A stretch of 64,000 nucleotides of DNA. It comes from Pleurodeles waltl (Eukaryota > Chordata > Amphibia > Caudata > Salamandridae). The translations under genes and the position numbers were made by a program. The notes beneath the pieces are model-generated. The model did not search any database. It was not told the origin of the DNA and saw only the letters and a list, made by a program, of their open reading frames with translations. Where the stretch lies: assembly GCF_031143425.1 (NCBI RefSeq), contig NC_090444.1, forward strand, positions 1,315,159,324 through 1,315,223,323. The letters are read 5' to 3'. How positions within the stretch are numbered: position 1 is the stretch's first letter; every line of letters starts with the position of its first letter. Of the stretch, positions 42,832 to 54,646 are shown piece after piece.

Positions 42832-43877
42832 TAAGTGTTATTTCCCATTGTCTTGCTCTACTTTTTTCCCTTCCAAATTTAAGACAGTGTGTAAGAAAGA
42901 AGCATATTTGAGAAATGCCCTTTAATTGACATGGTAGTAGGGGGACACCCGAATTCAGAGATGTGCAAATAATGACTGCTTCTCAACACCTTATCTTGTG
43001 CCCATTTTGGAAATACAAAGGTTTCCTTGATACTTATTTTTCACTCTATATTTTACCAAATGAGTTGCTGTATACCGGTATACAATGAAAACCCATTGCA
43101 AGGTGCAGTTCATTTATTGGCTCTGGGTTCCCTGGGTACTTGATGAACCTACAAGCCCTACATATCCACACAATCAGAAGAGTTCCATAACGGTATATTA
43201 CTTTAAAAAATCTGCCATAGTTGGAAAAAGTTACAGAAGAAAACGTAGACAGAAATGGCTGGTTTTTTTTCAACTCAATTTCAATATTTTTTTATTTCAG
43301 CTGTTACGTTCTGTAGGGAAACCTTGAAGGATCTACACAAATGACCCCTTGCTGAATTCAGAATTTTGTCTACTTTTCAGAAATGTTTAGCTGTCCACCA
43401 TTGGTTTCACACCCATTTCTGTCACTAACTGGAAGGACGGTGAAAGCTCAAAAAACAGTAAAAATGGGGTATGTCCCAGTAAAATGCTGAAACTGTGTTG
43501 AAAAATTTAGCTTTCTGATTCAAGTCTGCCTGTTCTTGAAAGCTGGGAAGATGGTGATTTTAGCACTGCAAACCCTTTGTTGATGCCATTTGCAGGGTAA
43601 AAAAACATACGCTTTCTTCTGCAGCACTTTTTTCCCATTTTTCCCAAACAACACACATTTTAGCTGTATTTTGGCTAATTTCTTGGTCTCCTCCAGGGGA
43701 ACCCACAAACTCTGGGTACCTTTACAATCCCTAGGATGTTGGAAAAAAAGGATGCAAATTTGTCGTGGATAGCTTATGGGGACAAAAAGTTAAGAGGGCC
43801 AAAGCGCAAACTACCCTAAATAGCCAAAAAAAAGGAGTGGCACAGGAGGGGAAAAGGGCTGGTAGCGAAGGGGTTAA
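42832..43877 (+). other. Unique block of copy C
   Basis: Conserved with 21313-22385, 29324-30345 and 44040-45115. Non-coding: open frames differ between copies. It ends with the TIR-like GGTAGCGAAGGGG. Confidence 0.6.
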
Positions 43878-44039
43878 TGTGGAAGATTTTAACCATTGTT
43901 GAGAAAGTTTGCCCACGCTGTATGTTGTCACAATACCAGAGTGTTATGTGATTACATAACGTGGGTCAGATCTGCTTGCTCTAAAACCCATGTGGAGTTC
44001 ACAAAATGACAACACCCGTTGGGACCTGAAAGTGTTGAA
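43878..44039 (-). pseudogene. ERV envelope, middle piece between copies C and D
   Basis: 162 bp of proviral sequence isolated between two TTAA insertions. Read on the minus strand, its first 35 or so codons continue the env frame of the piece ending at 48516 across a single TTAA, then stops appear. This shows that both insertions hit the same gene. Confidence 0.6.
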
Positions 44040-45115
44040 TTAACCCCTTCGCTGCCAGGCCTTTTCCCCCTCCTGTGCCAGGCTTTTTTTTGCCTATTTG
44101 GAATAGTTCTCGCTTAGGCCCTGATAACTTTTTGTCCACATAAGCTACCCACGCCAAATTTGCGTCCTTTTTTTCCAACATCCTAGGGATTCTAGAGAGA
44201 TCCAGACTTTGTGGAGACCAAGAAATTAGCCAAAATACAGTGCAAATTTAGTTTTTTTTAAATAAATTGGGAAAAAGGGCTGCAGACGAAGGCTTGTGTT
44301 TTTTTTCCTGAAATTGGCATCAACAAAGGGTTTGTAGCACTAAAACCACCATCTTCCCAGCTTTCAGGAACAGGCAGACTTGAATCAGAAAACCCAATTT
44401 TTCGACACAATTTTGGCATTTTTCTGGGACATACCCCATTTTTACGATTTTTTTGTGCTTTCAGCCTCCTTCCAATCAGTGACAGAAATGGGTGTGAAAC
44501 CAATGCTGGATCCCAGAAACCTAAACATTTCTGAACAGTAGACACAATTCTGAATTCAGCAATGGGTAATTTGTGTAGATCCTACAAGGGTTTCCTACAG
44601 AAAATAACAACTGAAATAAAAAAAATATTGAAATTGAGGTGAAAACAAACAGCAATTTTTCTCTACGTTTTACTCTGTAACTTTTTCCTGCGATGTCAGA
44701 TATTTGAAACCAATATACCGTTACGTCTGCTGGACTCTTCTGGTTGCAGGGATATATAGGGCTTGTAGGTTCATCAAGAATCCTAGGTACCCAAAGCCAA
44801 TAAATGAGCTGCACCTTGCAGTAGGTTTTCATTCTATACCGGGTATACAGCAATTCATTTGCTGAAATATAAAGAGTCAAAAATAGGTGTCAAGAAAACC
44901 TTTGTATTTCCAAAATGGGCACAAGATAAGGTATTGAGAAGCAGTGGTTATTTGCACATCTCTGAATTCTGGGGTGCCCATACTAGCATGTGAATTACAG
45001 GGCATTTCTCAAATAGACGTATTTTTTACACACTGCCTTATATTTGGAAGGAAAAAATGTAGAGACAGACAAGGGGCAATAACACTTGTTTTGCTATTCT
45101 ATGTTACCCCAAGTC

Positions 45116-46650
45116 TCCCGATAAAAATGGTACCTCACTTGTGTGGGTTGGCCTAGAGACCTAGGGGAATCCAAGAGGGGGTGACTTGTGAGGCTCTCAC
45201 TAGGTTCTGTTAACCAGAATCCTTTGCAAACCTCAAAATGTGGCTAAAAAAATACTTTTTCCTCACATTTCGGTGACAGAAAGTTGTGGAATCTGAGAGG
45301 AGCCACAAATTTCCTTCCACCCAGCGTTCCCCCAAGTCTCCTGATAAAAATGGTACCTCACTTGTGTGGGTAGGCCTAGTGCCCGCAACAGGAAATGCCC
45401 CAAAACACAAAGTGGACACATCACATTTTCTCAAAGAAAACAGAGGTGTTTTTTGCAAAGTGCATACCTGTGGATATTGGCCTCTAGCTCAGCTGCCACC
45501 TAGGGAAACCTACCAAACCTGTGCATTTTTGAAAACTACAGACCTAGGGCAATCCAAAATGGGGTGACTTGTCGGGCCCTCACCAGGTTCTGTTACCCAG
45601 AATCCTTTGCAAACCTCAAAATGTGGCTAAAAAAAACCTTTTTCCTCATATTTCTGTGACAGAAAGTTCTGGAATCTGAGAGGAGCCACAAAGTTCCTTC
45701 CACCTAGCGTTCCCCCAAGTCTCCTGATAAAAACAGTACCTCACTTGTGTGGGTAGGCCTTGTGCTCGCAACAGGAAATGCCCCAAAACACTATCTGGAC
45801 ACAACAAAATGATCAAATAGAAAACTACCTGTTTTTGGTCCTGGGCTCAGCAGCCATCTAGGGAAACCTACCAAACCCAGACATTTCTGAAAACTAGACA
45901 CCCGAGGGAGTCAAGGGAGATGTCACTTGCGTGGATCCCCCAATATTTTCTTACCCAGAATCCTCAGCAAACCACAAATTCAGCTAAAAAAATCTCATTT
46001 TTCCCACATTTCTGTGTGGGATCACTGCACCGGGACAAATTTCCTACCAGCCAACAGTCCTCTCTGTCTCCCGGTAAAAATGATACCTTACTTGTGTAGG
46101 TGGGCCAAGTGTTTGTGACAGGGAAGAGACAAAAACACTTCGAAATTGAGGGGGAACCAAAGTGGGTCCAAAAGGGCAGTTTGAAAAAAAATATTTTTAG
46201 GCCGACAAGTGCAGCAGAAATTGTATCGGTATAGATGAGACAATGCTGGGTGGTAGGAATTTTGTGGATTACTGCAGATTCCGTAAGGTTCCATCACAAA
46301 AATGTGGGAAAATGTGTGCTTTCCAGCAAAGTTGCAGGTTTGCAGGGCATTGTGGGTAAGGAAATGGTGCGGGGTGCATGTGAAGCACACCACCCTGGAA
46401 TCAACTAGATGTTTAGTTTTCAGATGTGTCTAGGTCTTGTGGATTTTTCTACATTGAAAAAAGTGCAGCCCTCACCATTCTAAGTGGGACGATTTTGAGA
46501 GTTACCAAGCTCTCATGGCCCAAATGTAAAACAAAAACCAAAAATAATCAAATGTCCTCTTGCTTGCCATGGGATAAGATGTTTTAGTGTGCAGGGGAGA
46601 GCTGAAAGACTGTTAGCCCCTTCAGTTCGGGTGGGGGCATAACCAGGCCC
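45116..46650 (-). repeat. TR1 array and diverged units, copy D
   Basis: GGCCTCTAGCTCAG recurs about every 380 bp, passing into diverged units with GGATTTTTCTACATTG, as in copy B. Confidence 0.75.
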
Positions 46651-46679
46651 ATACTGGTTGGTAGCCACCACCCCACTAT

Positions 46680-48140
46680 TTTCTTTTATTTTTTTAAATC
46701 CCTGGCATCTAGTAGACTTTCTGTCCCCCCAGGGTGTGGATCGGGTGTAATTGCCCAATCTGCCCTCTGGTGGGCAGAACAACTTTGGCCCCATTTATTT
46801 GGGGTGGGGGTATGGCCATACCCCCAACCTCTTATTTTGAAAAAAAAATCTTCCCTGGTCTCTGATGGGCTTTCTGCCCCCCTTGGGTGCAGATGGGCCT
46901 TTCCGAAATAGGCCAATCTGCCCCTAAGGGGGGCAGTTATGGCCAACAGTAATGTGCCCTTATGGGGAGAAACCCTTGCCCAAGGGGCTGCCGCCTCCAA
47001 ACAAAACACACACATACACACCAATCCATGGTGTCTAGAGGTTTCTGCCTTCTTTGGGGGCAGATTGGCCTAACAAAAATAGGCTTATCTGCCCCAAGGG
47101 GGGCAGAAATGGCCTAAATACAATTCCCCCCCCAGGGGAGCAACCCTTGTCTGAAGGGTCGCTCCCCTTACATAAAAACATAAAGTAAATAAAAAAATAT
47201 ATATATTGCTGATGTCTAGAGGTTTCTGCCCCCCCGGGGGCAGATCCGCCTAATTATATTAGGCCGATCTGCCTCCGGGGCGGCAGAAAAGGCCTAAAAA
47301 TATTTTGCCCCCCACCCCCGGGGAGTGGCTTTTGCCAAAGGGGCCACTCCCATTATGCGTTAGTATTAAAAAAATAAAAAAATCTGTGGTGTCTTGTGGC
47401 CTAATAATAATTTGCACCCCCTGGGAGCGACCCTTGCCTAACGGGTCGCTCCCAAACATAAAAAAATAAAAGTAAACAAAAAAAATGTAGCCCTGGTGTC
47501 TAGTGGTTTTCTGCCCCCCCCACCCCCCCAGATCGGCCTAATAACATTAGGCCGATCTGTCCCCGGGGGGGGAGGGGGGGGCAGAAATGGCCTAGAAATA
47601 ATTTGCCTCCCGAGGAGCGGCCCTTGCCCAAGGGGCCACTCCCCTTACTTGAAATAGCCCACACAAAAAAATATTCCCTGGTGTCTAGTGGTTTCTGCCC
47701 CCCCTGGTAGCAGATCGCAAGGCCAATCTGCCCCCAGGGGGTGCAGAAATGGCCTAATAATGATTTGCCCCTCCCGGAGCGACCCTTGCCCAAGGGGTCG
47801 CTCCCAAAACATAAAAAAAATAAAAAAAAATAAAAAAAAATTATCCCTGGTGTCTAGTGGATTTCTGCCCCCCCCCCTGGGCCTAGAAATAATTTGCCCC
47901 CGAGGAGCAGCCCCTGCCCAAGGGGCTGCTCCCCTTACTTCAAATAGCCCACAAAAAAATATATTCCCTGGTGTCTAGTGGTTTCTGCCCCCCGGGGGTG
48001 CAGAAATGGCCTAATAATAATTCCCCCCCCGGAGCAACCCTTGGTCACTCCCCAAACATAAAAAAAAAAAATAATAATATTTTTCCTGGTGTCTAGTGGA
48101 TTTCTGCCCCCCTGGGGGCAGATCGGCCTAATAATATTAG
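46680..48140 (-). repeat. TR2 array of copy D
   Basis: The largest TR2 array in the window, about nine units of varying length. TGGTGTCTAG recurs, with GGAGCGACCC...GGGTCGCTCC and GGCCTAATA...TATTAGGCC inverted pairs. Confidence 0.78.
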
Positions 48141-48149
48141 GCTGATTAG

Positions 48150-48310
48150 GCAGAGAAGAATGAAAGGAGAGGAAAGGCCTTTCCTCTCCTTTCAGGCTTC
48201 TCTGCCCCCTCGACATGATCGGAGGAGAAATGCTTTTGCATTTCTCCTCCGATCGGCGGGGGGAAGGCCTCTGATGAGGTCAGCAAGCGAAAGCATGCTG
48301 ACGTCATCAG
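48150..48310. repeat. Three terminal-block hairpins of copy D
   Basis: Hairpin 1 (48150-48205): GCAGAGAAG...TGAAAGGAGAGGAAAGG with its complement, nearly perfect. Hairpin 2 (48217-48254): GATCGGAGGAGAAATGC with its perfect complement around TTTT. Hairpin 3 (48271-48310): CTGATGAGGTCAGCA facing TGCTGACGTCATCAG. Confidence 0.88.
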
Positions 48311-48515
48311 ACACCACAGGGGGACTACGGGGGGCGGGGGTGGAAGGGGATGCGATTCCCATTCCATCCCTGCCCAGGGGAGGGGGTGCCTGGCCATCGG
48401 GGAGCGCTAGCGATCCCACCGGGGTCCCATAGCAGGACGAGGTGGTCTCGTCCTCGGCACCGGGGTACCGGCACCAAGGACGAGATCACCTCGTCCTGGT
48501 CACCCAAGGGGTTAA

Positions 48516-49900
48516 AGGTCCCGCTCTGAACCCAACCATTGAGCTGTTCTTCAGTGACATTTAAAATCTTTTGCCAGTTATCAAATTTAGCTGGTGAGGG
48601 AATACTGGGTGCATTCATTTATTTTATTTTCACTAAGCCTAAACACGTTTTTTGTTGTATAGTGTCATTAAAAAATATAATTGTTAACGGAATAAGGCAT
48701 GCTCTAAATAAGACCTCCGTACCTTGTATTTGCCAATCTTTTGTTCATCACACATTCTTCAAATCAATCAACTTCATCCAATACCTGTAACCTTCCATAG
48801 CTAACTGGGAAACAAAGGAATCCGAATAAATTAATGTGGTGCCTGTCAGCAATGTTTTCCTTGCTTTTGTAGGTGGTACTTTAAAATAATAAGACTCAGC
48901 ATATTTGATATAATGCCCAGTAAAATAAGAAAGCTTTTCTACATATAGTTTTGAACTCCACACTGGTGGAATTGGGCAATATTCACATTGTGTATAATTA
49001 TAAACTAATTTGGGGTACCATCTCTGAATAAAAAATGATGTCAATAATGTAGATACCAAAACATTTCCACATCATTTGCTGTGTTCATGTAAACATACTC
49101 ACTTTCAAATACAGTATAATATTCACATTCAGAAAGCATAGAATCAACTGTTTTTACATCCTAGTCATCAGAGACAACCCTTGGTGTAATAATATCATTC
49201 ACTGATACTTTAAAAATATATGGAATTTGAATCAATTCTGCAGGGCTGAAGATATCAAATGGCACTTTATCCCAAATAACCCCATCAGGAACTGTAACAG
49301 CTGAAATGTTCACAAGGGACAAGTCTCTTCAGACTTTATGTGAGGATAGGTACGTTTTTCAAACCTCATCCACCAGTTCAACAGGAGAGCATTCAGAAAG
49401 ATAATGGCCATGTATCAGCAGAAACAGAACAATGACAAAACCAATCCAAAACAGAAAGCCATGGAGAATCCAAATAGTTATGTTTAAGCCATATGTAAAG
49501 CTTATGTGCTTTTGATATAGGTTCTGTAGATTAAGCTGAAGATTTTGAAGAAAAGTCGTCAATGTCTGCAAACTAACAAGAAGCAGTCTCTGCAAAAACT
49601 GGAGCCGCGCAGGTGAAAAGGAACGGCAGATGTATCCACTGATGGCTCGCAATAAACGATTCCATCTGTTTGTGTTGCATTAGAAGAGTGCAAATTAAAA
49701 TTTTGGATGTTTCTTGTCAATTATGTGGTGATAGGAATCAACAAAAGTTCATTCTCTGCCCTCCCCATGCTCTGGGAAATAATCTGGGCCTTGTTAAATG
49801 CTTGTAGAGGTACATCCTGAATGGTAGTGAGAGGGGTACGTGAACTACCCAGGAGTCCTTGTGGTCTACTGTGCAGTATTGGCCACATGTTGCAATTTGA
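48516..49900 (-). pseudogene. ERV envelope, N-terminal (leader and surface-subunit) piece
   Basis: On the minus strand env appears to start near 49890, overlapping the end of pol (MWPILHSRPQGLLGSS). A frameshift leads to the open frame 49652-49359 with a strong hydrophobic stretch, ITIWILHGFLFWIGFVIV, preceded by a long non-hydrophobic stretch. That fits the internal signal-anchor of a foamy-type env leader peptide. Downstream open pieces (49059-48748; then to 48516) contain a Cys-rich part (YTQCEYCPIPPVW). Stops separate the pieces. The gene is cut at 48515 by copy D. Confidence 0.68.
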
Positions 49901-51240
49901 TGTTGTCAATTGAAAGAAAGCGTTTTTTTTCTCTAGAACAAGGCAGCAGTGGTAGAATGACAGTTCTGGTACTGTGTATTCTAAGGGCTGGAACCAGCCC
50001 TCTGTAGGTTGGGCCAAACTCCTTCTTAACATTTATCTTTTCACGAACTAGATCCCCAACTTTAGGAATCCTGCCTGTGGTTGGTGGCAAATCCCTCATT
50101 CCCAAGGTGGTGTCATGTGCAAGTGAATTTTCATCACAGAACTGTTGTAATTCCTGCAAGATAGTGACAAGTTCATTTATGTCAAAAGGCTTTTCTGCCG
50201 CCACCATCCAGGGCCATCAAGATCTGGGACATCCATAGGTATCCCAAACAGGAAACATAGGGGTAACGTCTTCTCAAAGACCTTCTGAGCAGATAATTTA
50301 GTGCTCTCTGGACTCTATACAGGTGATGAAGACAACTGCGGCCTGAACCTATTGCTCTAGCTGTTAAGGATTACTTTAAGTCTTGGTTTTTCCTCTTCAC
50401 AATCGTGTTTCCCTCAAGATGATATGGAGATGAGAAATGCAATTCAACACCCATCATTGCCAGTGTGCCCCTGAATGCCCTGGAGGCAAAGGCAGAGCCC
50501 CGGTCAGAAGAGAATGCTGCAACTGCATATGTCCCGATGAAGACCTGAAAATCTTTAATAACAGTTCGAGCCTCAGCCAATGATTGTGACCACCCATAGA
50601 AATGTGGAATGTGAATCAACAGCAACTAGAATAAATTTGTATGCACCATCAGGTTGTAAGGGATCGCAGTGGTCCAGGTGCACACATTGTAATCGTTTGT
50701 TGGAAACTAAGAGGGGTGCCTGCAGTGGTCGTTTGAAGGTAGACTCTTTAATGTGTTGGCAAATGTCACAACTAAGGACATAATGCGTGGTCTATTTGTA
50801 TAGTCCACGCCATCAATAGAATTTTTGCAGTAGTGAGATGGTAGCCGCCACACCAGCATGGGCAGAAGCAACCAATTCATGAGCTGGTTTGATAAGAACT
50901 AATCTTTGGTCTTGGTTGGGGATCCCACAATCACCCACCCCTAGTATTGTTGTAAATGCAATGTTTTGGGCAATTAATGGGCAGGAGTATTTTGCAGGAT
51001 ATGCTTTTGGTAAGAGCTTGCCATCAGCTGAATCTTGCATGGCAGCCAATGCTTCATCTTCCACCCTCGTATGGGAATGAGTAATTGCAGCAACAGAAGC
51101 ATTACTTACTGCAGACTTGGCTGATTCATCAGTCAAAGTGTTTCCTACAACATGCATTCCAACACACTGGTGACCAAATGTAATTACTAAATGAGCCCGT
51201 GGCAGCTTATCTTTGAGACCTGCTACCTTCTCTCACAAGA
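49866..51240 (-). pseudogene. ERV Pol: RNase H end and integrase, broken
   Basis: The 51157-50813 frame ends RNase H (GNTLTDESAKSAV) and starts the integrase zinc region (ELVASAHAG, then WRGLYK and CDICQH after stops). In the core, HLDHCDPLQPDGAYKF precedes the second active-site Asp (SDRGSAF, 50505-50503). The position of the catalytic Glu, 35 residues later, is Lys (50397-50395; ...NTIVKRKNQDLK). The C-terminal DNA-binding part (VGDLVREK...KKEFGPTYRG) runs in 50207-49866 and overlaps the env start. Several stops and frameshifts; inactive. Confidence 0.8.
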
Positions 51241-53225
51241 ATTTGTGTTCTACGTGTTCCCTTGGAGTTTCTGAGCCCATTTAGGCACCAGTACTGTAAG
51301 TCTTCATTAAAGGACTGGACATATTATTACAAATCACACATAGTCAATTTTGAACGTTCAGGATCCTTGTGTTCCAGTGCCAAGTTTAGAGCCTTAAGCT
51401 CTGCAAGTTGTGTTGTGCTGTCCCCTAGGGGCTGTGTGTAGGTTTGTTGAGGCTGGATCTGACCATCTCTCATAATCCCCGAAAACAGCTGTGCAAGCAG
51501 TAGAATATTGGTGGTTGATTCCTACAGCTGGTCGAGCTGAACCACTGGTGTAAATGTGATTCCATATTGTTCAAGAGGTAATATGTTGGTGGACATGGGG
51601 CATTTAAGTTCATATTGAAGGAATACGTGGGTCTGGAGTTTCAGATCAAAAATATAATCAACATCAGTTGCAGTCAGGGAGGTAGCCCATTGAAACAAAA
51701 TTTGATGTAATGCTTTCGTGCTTGGAATGCTTGCTTTGGTGATAGCCTCAAGGGCTGGTATAGGGCTAACGACATAAATGTATTTCCCTTGGACTAGTAG
51801 TCTCTCCTTTATGACAGCCATTTGGACAGCAGTCAGTAGTTTTATGGGGGTGCAAAATGCTATTCAGCATTGGAGTACAAATGATATTTACATATTATGG
51901 GTGGTGTCACCTTCTTTGAATGTAACATAGGTGAAACCGATGGCACCAGGAATTACTCGGATTTGTTTTGTTGTCACTAGTGTGAAAGTGTTTTGCTTCA
52001 AGCATGTCTATCTGCAATGCTCTGAGAGTATGTGTGTGTTCGGGTGTCCAATGTTAACTTGAGAAATCTAGACAAATTAAATCATAAAGTGGTTTTGTAC
52101 ATTGTGCATATTCTGTAATGTAAGTTCTGCCAAAATTGAAGAAACCCAGCAAAGACTATAGTTTATAGATGGTATTTGATGTAATTGTAATTGTGCACAT
52201 TACTCTAGGAATTGTGGTGCCAGGCTCCCTCCCTCACTTGATAGTTCATATCCTAAAAATAGGACATTTAGAAAATACATTTTTGTTTTCTTGAAATTGA
52301 ATTTGTAGCCCTGTGCAGCGAATCCCAAAACAATGTGTCTTGAGATAGTCATCTGTCAGATAGATCCCATTGACATAAGACAATGCCTCAGGATTAATAT
52401 CATGCTATATTGATGTTAAATGGGCTGAGAACAATCCTGGACTGTTCTTCTTCCCTTGAGGGTGTCTACAACTCTGAAGACGCTTAAATCCCTGCTCTCA
52501 GGTACTAGATTTTAGCAGAAAAAAACATTGGAATGTTGTTAATAAGTGCTGTATTATGTGAATTTGGTATTGCAAATGTTTGTGTGCGACAGTTTAGGTG
52601 TCTGTAATCTAAGACTATTCTATATCAATGGTCCGGCTTAGCTACGGGAAGCAAAGGGTTATTCATTGGAGATACGCAGGGTTCAATTACTCGCTGGTGC
52701 TCAATTTGTGAGAGACTTTCTCTCACTGGTGCTATAGCCTCATGTTGAATGGGATATTGCGATTGTATATGTGGAGTGGACCATATTGGTATCGCATGGT
52801 AAGCATAATCCCTATCCCTTCCCACATCGTTGTGGTATAGCTTTGGTCCTTGCGCCAATGCCCAATCTGCAGCATAATCTTCTTTTACTGTGTCTGGAAC
52901 AAGGACTGAGAAAGTTGGCAAAATCACATCTTCCCTTTGTGGGGGATTACAGACAAATTCAGGTGGGCAATCTCTTTCTGCCAATTTTGACAATTCTGAC
53001 AATTCAGTTGTAATTTAGTGTTAATCTTCCCCAGAAGATCACTTTAATGGTGCACTCAATGTCCCCCTCAATTTGAATTTTTAATTTGTAAATCCTATCG
53101 GATGGGGAGACGCACCTGTCCACAGTTTTGAATTCAAGGAAGTCGTTAGTTGCTGTAACATCCAGAAGTTCTAAAAGAGTCTGGCGAACTATTGTGACCT
53201 CTGTTACGCTGTCTAGCAGAGTCAC
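51241..53225 (-). pseudogene. ERV Pol: protease and reverse transcriptase, broken
   Basis: The protease motif lies at the start of 53225-53004 (LLDSVTEVTIV, with Val where Gly is expected after DS). The reverse transcriptase starts in 53002-52625 (SQYPIQHEAIAPV, SPMNNPLLPVAKPD), has a TGA at 52627-52625, then RIVLDYRHLN. At about 52375-52345 the frame reads SYVNGIYLTDD where a YVDD-type motif is expected, so the catalytic pair appears lost. The distal polymerase and connection region (51821-51522) is open but weakly conserved. Many stops in between. Confidence 0.75.
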
Positions 53226-53384
53226 TGCCTACGTCCTGTTCTTCAACAAGGTTCTCACTATGTGTGGCATGTTTAGCCGAAACTGCTGCAACCTTTTTCT
53301 TTTTGAATTGGGGTTTTTGTTGTGGAAGTTTCTCTTCCTTTTTAACCAAAACTTCTGATGAGCATTGTGACTCCTTTCTCGCTT

Positions 53385-54544
53385 TCACATACTCGTTTCG
53401 GTGATCTGACCGCACTCCTCTCTCACTGCATTTGTCTGGTGAGTCCTGAAAGGAACGAGATGGGCGAGTATCAATATACTGATATCTGTCAGGAGTTTTG
53501 AAAGATTCTCTATTTCTAAGATTGTAGCGCTTTTCTGAGGTCTCCGAATACAGAGATTCTCCTCTTTGCTTTTATTTATCTTTATTATTTTTCTGTTTAT
53601 ACCAGCGTTTTTTAGAACCCTCTTGTGCATGTTTGGTACTATCCTTACTGAATATACCTTTTGTAATTGTGGTGTACCTGGTCTGACTTCTAGACTATCC
53701 TGACCTATACTGGTATAAGTCTCAGCAATGATCTTGCGTACCTGTTGAGGACCATCAAGGAGCTGTTGGCATACTGCCAATGCTACTGCACCCTCTTTAA
53801 GATTACTTAATATAATTGAGGACTCTGTGCCAAAATTGCCAATTAATTGCATCCCCAAATCCAAGCCTAGGGTTGCCCTGTTTTCATCATGAGTTTGTTC
53901 TAACACTTCCGGAAGATTTACAAGTGTTGGTGTACCGTGTGCAGTAGTGTAAATTGCAGCAAATGCTGCACCCCATGTGGCACAGTTATCTACTGAGGGA
54001 ACCATCCCAAAGGAGAAGAACATTGTGCAAATGCTATGTTTATCTTAGGGTCCCATATGGGAAAACACTGCTTCCAGCATGTTTATTTTTTGTGCTAACC
54101 AAAACTGAATTTCTTTACTTCTGGTGGGTACTTTACTAATTATTGAAAGCACAGTCACAGGATTTATCCTGGTTGTAGTCAAATATGGTGTTGCTGGAGC
54201 AGCCCTCGCTGGGGCAGTGCTTAAAATCCTCATTACAAATTGTATTAAGCACATATATATCTACTAAATTATTATATAAGTGGCTTATTTTCGTTACTGG
54301 CATATTTGCTACATTGGGGTGTGGTATATGTATGGCTAATTCTGGCCATGTTACTCCTTCATTACTTAAGGGACCTAATCTAATATTTTAGGCAAAGTGC
54401 GGTAGGGCGCCTTCAAACCAATTTTGATGTTCTTGATAAGATAGTGGAATTTAAAAAAATGCATGAGCTCTGTGTTGTGGAGTTGCATTTGCTATTGTGT
54501 AGTTATGGAAAAAGTGTGTGTTTCCATCTGCTGCTGGAAATCAA
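53385..54544 (-). pseudogene. ERV Gag, C-terminal three quarters, broken
   Basis: Continues gag after the CR1 insertion. Several frames with stops; the clearest open piece is 54023-53385. The C-terminal part has Arg-rich and Ser-rich sequence (RYNLRNR-like, SFQDSPDKCSERGVRSDHR) in alternating frames and no Cys-His box that I can find. That is consistent with a foamy-type gag but is not proof. Confidence 0.6.
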
Positions 54545-54646
54545 TCAATCAAAAAAATATTATAGAGCGCGCTACTCACCCGTGAGGGTCTCAAGGTGCT
54601 GGGGGGGGGAGGATAAAAAAAAAGAGGGGGAGGGGGGCAGGGAGGG

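Larger units (their letters stand above)
39659..43877 (+). mobile_element. TTAA-target giant element, copy C
   Basis: TTAA at 39659-39662 and 43874-43877. Left terminus CCCCTTCGGTGCC, right terminus GGTAGCGAAGGGG. Hairpin block (39851-40087), TR2 units (about 40090-40680), diverged and regular TR1 units (about 40690-42650), a palindromic MITE at 42661-42831, then the unique block. Inserted in the provirus env; the TTAA flanks and the resumed env sequence mark both borders. Confidence 0.82.
44040..48515 (-). mobile_element. TTAA-target giant element, copy D
   Basis: TTAA at 44040-44043 and 48512-48515. Left terminus CCCCTTCGCTGCCAGG, right terminus ACCCAAGGGG. Reverse order of copies A and C: unique block (to about 45115), TR1 units and diverged units (about 45116-46650), TR2 units (about 46680-48140), hairpin block (48150-48310) and further short palindromes (48430-48510). 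It is inserted in the provirus env, 162 bp from copy C and in the opposite orientation. Confidence 0.82.
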
